64,000 nt of DNA from Akebia trifoliata. Lineage: Eukaryota; Streptophyta; Magnoliopsida; Ranunculales; Lardizabalaceae. Positions 52,001-61,000 of the stretch are shown piece after piece. The position numbers and the translations under genes are program-made. The stretch lies in contig CM030707.1 in the NCBI GenBank assembly GCA_017979445.1, forward strand, positions 17,559,086 through 17,623,085, read 5' to 3'. Within the stretch, counting starts at the first letter, position 1, and each line of letters begins with the position of its first letter. The notes under the pieces are model-generated. The model saw only the letters and a program-made list of their open reading frames with translations. It searched no databases and was not told the DNA's origin.

Positions 52001-55000
52001 TCGCCGGACCTCAATACAGCCACCTTGGGTGTCGCCGGACCTCAATACAGCCACCGTGGGTGTCGCCGGATTGAAATATAGCTGCCTTAGGAGTCGCAGG
52101 CTCTAAACAGCATCGTTGCTGTACGTAAAACTGGATCGCAGGCTTCGAATATGGTTTAACTCCCTATCGCATGATGCGATTAGGGTTTGCAGCAACAGAG
52201 AACCCCCGTAGGGGTGATATAGGTTGAAGACAAGTAGTGTAGGGGTGTACGAAGTTGATTAAGGTCTGTTACAGGTGAAGAAGGAGGAGTTCGATAAGCT
52301 TCAGAGAACAAGCTCTGATACCAAGTTCGATAATAGAGAGAAGATTAAGTTATAATTAATTAGCCCTAATTAGGCTATAAAAGAGTTACATAAGATAAAT
52401 AAAAAAGAAAAAACTATAATAACCCTAGACTTATTTAACAATTTTTTTCCTTGAGCACCTATAATTCACTCTCCCTCATAACTGGAGTATTTCCACATCC
52501 AGTACAACCGCCACTTTCCATTTTATTATTACTATTATCAAATGTGTTGAAAAGAAATAGAAATAGGAAGAGTAAGTCTCTTCATTTCTATTCTCCCTGA
52601 AGAAAAGTCCTAATAGAAAAAGATTTGAGTCAAAAAATTTGCATGGGGAGGATGGAAACATTTGTATCCTTTTTTTACTCGAACCATGACTAAGAAAATT
52701 TCATTTTAGTACTTTTGAGTTGAGCTTGGTACAATCACATCAAGACGCATGAACAGAACAAGTACAACCAAAGATTTTAAGTTGCAAGGAAAAACAAACA
52801 GTTAGGGGAACACAAAACTTCCATATAAGTCTTATATTCGAAAATACTAGATGGTACATGATATGATTGATTAGATGAACAATAGTTAAGAGAACATCAA
52901 ACCAAAAAACTTCAAGTGCAATCATAGCTAACAAAAGGGAACGAGCAACTTCTAACTAGTTATAGTTTTTTTCATTCTACCATGCCTTTCTACTGAGGAA
53001 TATCTGCATAAGTGGTTTGATGAATAATGCCATGATCATCAAAATAAGAAGCAAGGTGACCATCCATGTATTCCCCTACTATTATTCAATTTAAGAATTT
53101 TTATTATAGCATTGGACCAGTTTTCAATATTTTGTGGAAGGACTTAACACTAAGAAAATAAAACCTACGTAACATGAGAGAAGTCATTCACAAAAGTTAC
53201 AAAATATTGAAAACCACAAAAGGAAATAATAGGGGAATGTTTCCACAAATCAAAATGAACAAGATAAACAATTGAAATGTTTTTACTACCATTGGCAGGA
53301 TAAAAAGTTCTATTCTGTCTAGCATATTCAAAGATCTCACATTTTAGCTTAAAAATAATAATGAAATTAAAAAATTGAGGAAACATTTGCTTTAACAAGA
53401 AAAAAAGATGGGTGACCAAGATAATGGTGCCACAATAACAACTCTTTAGAAGTAATACTCACAATTGCTAGGTCTAGTAAGTAAAGTCTTTCTCACAACC
53501 TGCAATAATCGTCTTTTTCGTCACAAAATCTTAACAATCACAATGAGATGAAAAAAATGTATGCTACAATTCAAGGACTAGGTGATATGACTTAACATAC
53601 AAGAGTTTTAAAGAAAAGTTAGGGACATGAAGAATAAATGATAATGGTAAATGATTGATAGAAATACTATCCTTGCCAACAATGGAAGATTAAGAGCCAT
53701 CAATTTTTATTTGTTTTTTACTTTATCTTTAATAGAACAAATAAGATATGATGAAAAAAGAGAGGATATACGAGTTATACAATCAAGGTCCCTGAATCAA
53801 TGATCCAATGGCAGTTGGAGTAGAAACAAATTCATTAAGGGCTGAAACATATCTACTTTTGTGCGCAAAAGGATGTGGAAAAAGTCTTGTATGATTTCAA
53901 TTAAATCATGAAATGGTTGAGAGCCTCAATGTCATCACGAGAGAGGTCAATAGTATTCACGCAAAGTCTATGTAGGTGGAGTGATCGGAGACAGAGATTC
54001 AATGGATGCAAGAGAATAACCACTCAATCCCTTTGTACTATTATTTTCTCGTCTACCATTGGGGAAACCTCTTTGCTAAGGACGACCATGGAGATCCCTA
54101 GAAGAGTCCTTAATATGATGAGTGTGACCACAATATTCACAACACTCAAAGGCCAACTTCTTATATGTTGCAACATCTATTGGACATTTATCCTAAAAAA
54201 GATTGGTAATGGTCTAACTCTTCTAATAAATATTAAAGAGTAGAGTAATAGGTGGATAAGGCTTGTCTCCCTATCTCATCTGCTAGATACTCTGTCGGAA
54301 CTCATAAACCCGATTGGTATTTCCAATTCCAGAGTGTGGTATTTACCATATCCCATATCTTTTGTGTGGTGTATTAGAATAAATATCTATGACTAATATC
54401 TAGATGCATAGAATGAAAAAGTCAAGACATCACAATGGTATTGTCTTGATCTCATTTAACATACTTAGGATCATAAGGACTACTGGGCTAGGCATAGTGA
54501 TGGTGCTGTCAAGTATCCTACCATGCATTTTCCCTTAGCATATAACATAGCATACTGAGATCACATAAAGGATTTTTCTCCATTAAATTTTACTGTAATA
54601 ATCTAAGGTTGGGAACATCATTCCGAGTCTCATTCATGCTCTCTTTAGCATTTAAATGAACATTGGGGAAGAACTAACCCTAGTCATCAAAACAATTCAC
54701 CAATCTACACATTAGATCTCACAACTTTACGCCTAATCTCCACAGATCAAATACTATGCTGACCAATGACTACACAGTCCAAAAAACTTAAACGTGGCTC
54801 TTCACAAAGAAGAATTGTAGAATTGTCAAGTCTCTAATTAAGAGCTTGACAGATATATATAATAATAAAAAAGGTGAATGGACAAAAATGCCCTTACATA
54901 GGTGAATGGACATAAATGTCTTTACACAGAAAAAGAAACATAGAAATAACAAAATTAGACTACTACTATCTACTATTTTCCAATACTTCCCCTCAAGCTG

Positions 55001-58000
55001 GAACAAATATATCAACTAAACCCAGCTTGATAAGATGAGAGTTAGAGATAGAACGACCAACAGACTTTGTAAACATGTCGGCAAGTTGATCTGAAGAAGA
55101 TACAAAGACTGTCTGAAGGGCACCAGATCGAACTTTCTTCCTGAGAAAGTGAACATCAACCTCTATATGCTTAGTTCGTTCATGAAGAACTGAGTCAGAA
55201 GCAAGCATGATAGCAGACTTGTTGTCGCAGAACAACGAGGAAGAACCAGAAAGAGGAAATCCCAATTCTGTTAGTAAAGATCGAAGCCAGAGAAGCTCAC
55301 ATGTCCCAAGAGCCATAGCACGATACTCAGCTTCAGCAGAAGAACGAGAGACCACACTCTGTTTCTTACTTTTCCATGAGATAAAGTTACCTCCATGGAA
55401 TGTACAGAAACCAGAGGTAGATCTCCTATCTGTAAGAGAGCCCGCATAATCAGCATCAGTGAAACATGACAAATGTGGTTGAACAGTGGATGAGTAGAAA
55501 AGCCCAAGGACAGGACGTGACTTTAGTAGCGAAGAATACGATGAACGGCCTCAAGGTGAGATGTATGCGGAGCATGCATAAACTGACTGACCACACTAAC
55601 CGCAAAGGTCAAATCCGGTCTAGTATTACTCAAATAGATCAGACGACCTACAAGTTTCTGATAAGAAGCCGGATCAGATAATAGATCACCAGATTCGATA
55701 TGGAGTCGATGATTCTGATCCATAGGAGAAGAGGCAGGACGACAACCAAGCATACCAGTATCCTGAAGAAGGTCCAACGTGTATTTGCGCTGAGATAGTG
55801 AAATGCCTCATCGAGTGCGAGCTACTTCTATCCCCAAGAAGTACTTGAGAGGACCCAAGTCCTTAACCTCAAAAACACGATCCAATATCATCTTCACCCT
55901 GTCAATCCACTGGGCATCATCTCCTGTCAAGATAATATCATCTACATATACTAGAACTATGGCACATCGACCCTCCAATCCTCGATGAACAAAACAAGTA
56001 TGATCTGAGTGACATCTGGTAAACTCCATAGACAAAATAACTTCTGAAAAATGCTGAAACCAAGCTCGCGGGGACTGTTTCAGACCATACAGAGATTTGA
56101 GAAGGCGACATACCTTCCCACAATATTCCCCCTGAAGACGAAACCCAGGACGGGGTCCATATATATAACTTTAGTCAAATCACTGTTCAAGAAAGCGTTC
56201 TTCACATCGAGTTGATGAAGAGGTCATGAGTGACAAGTAGCTAAAGAGATAAGAAGACGAACAGTGGAAAGTTTGGCAACAGGAGCAAATGTGGCGCCAA
56301 AATCCTTCCCTGGAGTCTGCATAAATCCCTTAGCAACTAGTCGCGCCTTATACCGATCAACAGTGCCATCTGCGAGGTATTTCACCGTAAAGACTCATTT
56401 ACAACCAACGGTTCGCTCCCTAGATGGAAGGGTAACAATTTCTCAGGTATTATTTTTCTGCAAAGTATTCATCTCAATAGTCATAGCTTTAGTCCATTGA
56501 GGATCTTGCAAAGCCTCTGATACAGACCAAGGAACTCGAATAGAATCAATAAGAGCAAGGTAGGCCTGATAAGAAGGAGAAAGACCCTGATAGGCGACAA
56601 ACTGGGCAATGGGATGATCAGTAACACACCCTCGTTTACTTTTGCGAAGATCAATAGGTAAGTGAGAGTTAGAAACAAAAGGAATAGGAGCAGTTATAGG
56701 TGTAAGAGTAGGAGATGATATACCTGAGTCCAAGGAGGGGTTGGCAAAGGTGGAGATGGACGAGGGCGACGAGTGTAGACCTAAAACTCCGACAGAGGTG
56801 AAGGAAAAATCGGAGAGGGTAGCACTATAGGTGATGGGTCCTGCGAAGAAAAAGGTTCCTGCAAAGAAGAAGTAGTACGAAAATATGGAATATTTTCAAA
56901 GAATGTAACATCAAGAGAATGTATGACATGGTGAGAAACCGGATCATAACACCGATACCCCTTGGACATAGTAGAATAACCCAAGAAGACGCATCGAATG
57001 ACTTTATCATCTAATTTAGTACGAGTGGGAGTTCTATCTTGAACAAAACATGTGCACCCAAAGACTCTAGGAGTAATTGGGAAGAGAGTGCGGTCGGGTT
57101 GAAGAACATGAAGAGGTACTTGTCCTCCTAAGGTGCGACTCGGAACGCGGCTAATAAGAAAAGCCGCAGTTAGAACTGCCATATTCCAATATGCCTTAAG
57201 AACATGCATGCCTCGAAGAAGACACTTGACTGTATTCATGAGATGACGATTCTTACGTTCTACCACCCCATTCTGCTCAGGAGTGTATGGACATGTCAAC
57301 TGATGGAGCATACCATTCTCATGAAGATAGGAACTAATCCCATTTGAAATATATTCTCCCCCATTATCTGACCTGAGAGATTTAACAGTGATGTTGTACT
57401 GAGTTTGAATCATCTTAAGAAAATTAACAAAAATAGGAAGCACTTCAGAACGAGAACGCATCAAATAAACCCAAGTGCAACGAGAATAATCATCTATAAA
57501 TGTAACATATAGTATCTATGACCATTAAATGCAGTAACAGGGGGAAGGCCCCCAGACATCAGAATGAACTAAATCAAATATTGTATTAAACTGATGCATA
57601 CGAGGAATATACGAGGTACAAGTGTGTTTAGAGAGTTCACACACAGAACACTGAAATTTGTACCCATTACAAGAAGTTTTTAAAGCAGGAAATAAAGAAC
57701 ATAAGTGCTGAAAATTAGCATGTCCTAAGCGAGCATGCCATAAATCTAAAGACTAAGATGAAAAAGTGTGGCTCCCAGACGATGGAAGCACAGAAGCTGG
57801 AGCCGCAATCGATTGAGATCCAAATATGTACAACCCATCCTTCTCGTACCCCTTGCCAAAAATACTTCTCGAAGTCAGGTCCTGAAAAATACAGTGAGTA
57901 GGAAAAAATGTTACAGAACAATTTAAAGATTTAGTAATGCTACTCACAGATAAAAGGTTAAGAGATAGGTGAGGGACATGAAGCACGGAGTCAAGAGAAA

Positions 58001-61000
58001 AATTAGGCGATAATGAGATAGTACCCTTTCTGTGGATAGGTGTGAGGGACCCATCAGCAAGACGAACCTCCCTATGAGTAGTAGGAAAAATAGAGGATGT
58101 AAAATGACTAGACTCACCAGTCATGTGATCAGAGGCGCCAAAATCAATTACCCATGTCAGTAGAGCAGAGCCAAACTGAGTAGCATGAACTGCAGAGGAT
58201 GTACCTTGAGGTGTAATAACCAATGCAACAGTCGAGGATGAGGGAGTGTGAGCCTGGATCTGATCTCGTACAATGGTTGCAATCTGAGTCTGGAGATGTT
58301 GCAAATCGATGGTGCCAAGAGTCGCTTGAGAAACTGATGCAGACTCTACAGTAGCAGCACAAGGAGAAGGATGTCCCATAGAAGGTTGTCCCACAGAAGA
58401 TCTCAAAAGGTGGGGATAAAGCTAAAAGCAACGGATCTTCTCATGTCTAACCTTCCCACAATGGCTGCAAGTAAGGCCACTCCCTTTACCACGTCCACGG
58501 CCTCCACGGGCTCGACTGCCATGTCCTTGAGTACAAGAATCAGAGAACCCTGAATTGGTTGCTAGAGCCATCTGATTTGTAGCTGGGGCAGAGATAATCC
58601 CAGGGACTTGAGTCTGAGAAGAAGCTACACGGCGACGATGCTCATCACTATCAATGGTCGCAAATGTCTCAAATAAAGATGGTAAAGGAGTCGTGTTAAG
58701 AATTTGTGTCCGAAGTACTTCAAACTCAGGACGTAGACCCATGAGGAATTGGTATGTCTGATGTCGACCAATCCGCTTAACCACATACCCAGCTGCTTCT
58801 GCAGACAACTCAGTCATAGACTCATAGTGCGAGAGCTCTTTCCAACGAGACTAAAGGAAACCAAAGTAATCTACCACACTCTGAGTGCCTTGGGTAGCTT
58901 GAGCAATATCCCAATACAGCTCATTAATCCTCGAGTCATTCATAGCATGCGCTTATGTCTGAGTGAGGGCCGACCACAAAGAAGAGACAGTCTCATGGTA
59001 CATAAACATGGTATAGATGCCCTGTTCCATAGAGTTAAATAACCATCCAAGAATGGTACAGTTATCGATTTCCTATTGTTCAAATTTGGGATCAGTGGGG
59101 GGTGGCTTAGGGATGGTGCCCAATAACCAACCGGATTTACCTCTACTACCCAAATAAAGTTGCACAGACCGAGACCAGGATTAAAAGTTACGACTATCTA
59201 ACAGAGCAGTAGTAATCCGTTGTACAGAAGAATTTCCCCCAAGAGCAGTGTGGGAGTCCTTTATCTCGTGAGTAGATGTCACGGTTTATACTAAACAAGA
59301 AGTGACGTAACTTGTGGATTGAAGGGAGATCTCGTACAGTCGAAAATAAGGAAGGTCACCTAGGGCTGTCAACGGATAGCTATCCAATCGGATAGTGCTA
59401 TATCCGAAAAAAATATCGGATATCTGATAATATCCGAACCGATAAAAAATCCTGAACGATCACCGACCAGAGAAGACGGTGGTTATGGCTGGTTCGTCTG
59501 CGTTCTAATTGTCGAGAATCAAAGCCAGGAAGTCGTAGTTGCTGTCGTTGATCACACCCAGCACTAGTGCTATATCCGAATTCAAATCCGAAAAAAATGT
59601 CGGATATCCGATAATATCCGAACCGATATCGTAGGTCTCTAAAGGCACCCTAAGTGCTGTCACACGCCTCCACAGGCTGCAGTGCTGCTATTGTAAATAA
59701 AAAAAAGGGACCCAACAGTCCAGCCAATAGGCTAACGATGAACAAAATAGGGCATAAAACACAGCGCAGAGAGTTATCGCAGCATGTGATAAAAAAAGAT
59801 GAAGGAGATCGAAGGAGAACCAAGAGAGGAATTCTAATGGCTCTGATACCAAGAAGAATTGTAGAATTGTCAAGTCTCTAATTAAGAGTTTGGCAGATAT
59901 ATATATAATAATAAAAAAGGTGAATGGACAAAAATGCCCTTACATAGGTGAATGGACATAAATGTCCTTACACAAGAAATATAGAAATAACAAAATTAGA
60001 CTACTACTATCTACTATTTTCCAATACACAACACCCAAAGAGGTCCCACGACCATACCAACGATGCTTTCAACTACAAATGACATTTTTAAAGTTTCTAA
60101 AACCAAGCAACACATTCTACCAATTTCAATGAGACGTATCATGAAATATGACTGAATTATTAAAAAATAGTTTACAAATGACGTCAAGTCATCAATATGA
60201 AACTATTTCTACTAGTTTTAATAGGTAAAAATGACTAGCCTTCTTGGGATCAAATACACACAAATAAATAAATAAATAAATAACCATATGAATATGGAGG
60301 AGAAAAACCATCATATCTGGATTTTTCGATATATTCTTTGATTTTTCATCAAAAACTTCATAACTCACTCAAAGCTCTAAATCACCTGAAATTGTGGCAA
60401 AAAGTTCCTAAAATTAAGACCTCTTGAAATCCTCTATCACAGTCATGATTTAGCAATGGGCCAGATGACGTCAACACGTACACGGTTGTTGTTTTCTTCA
60501 TACAAAATATTAAAAAATCTCTTCCCTGCTCCCCTTTACTTCTCTAGATGATTTTCTTACTTTCTAGGGGTTTGTAGATGCTTTGATACCAAGTTGGTTG
60601 TTGTAGATTACGTCTTCTAGGGGTTAGGGTTGGAAGACAAATGAAGAAGAAGAAGAGGGATTTAGGGAAGAAAAATGACACACACACACACACAAACACA
60701 AAGACTTGAAAAAATCCATCTCGCATGGACTTATTTTAAGAGTACTACTACCAGCCAAAATCCCCTATAACATGAGGCATTTTACATCTCTTCCATCCTT
60801 TTGAAGAGAGTTGGACGAGCTAGTTATTTAATATATTATTTTTCAGTACATCCTTCTTTGTTTGTTCTTTTTGAAATAATGAAGTTGCCAGTCATATATT
60901 TTTCAGTCAGAGTGGTTATGATGGAAACTCAAAATCAGTAAGAATGATTTTGATTGAAATTAAAAATGTTAGATAAAGAAACAAGTATGCCTAATACGTT

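Noticed and set aside
47259..52440. Copia B as an active host-independent virus-like system
   Set aside because: It is an ordinary Ty1/copia layout with frameshifts and no envelope-like gene.
59370..59640. A complete transposon inside the nested Copia leader (GGATATCCGATAATATCCG repeats)
   Set aside because: Repeated strings are clear, but ends and target duplication cannot be placed, so it is noted only within the Copia entry.
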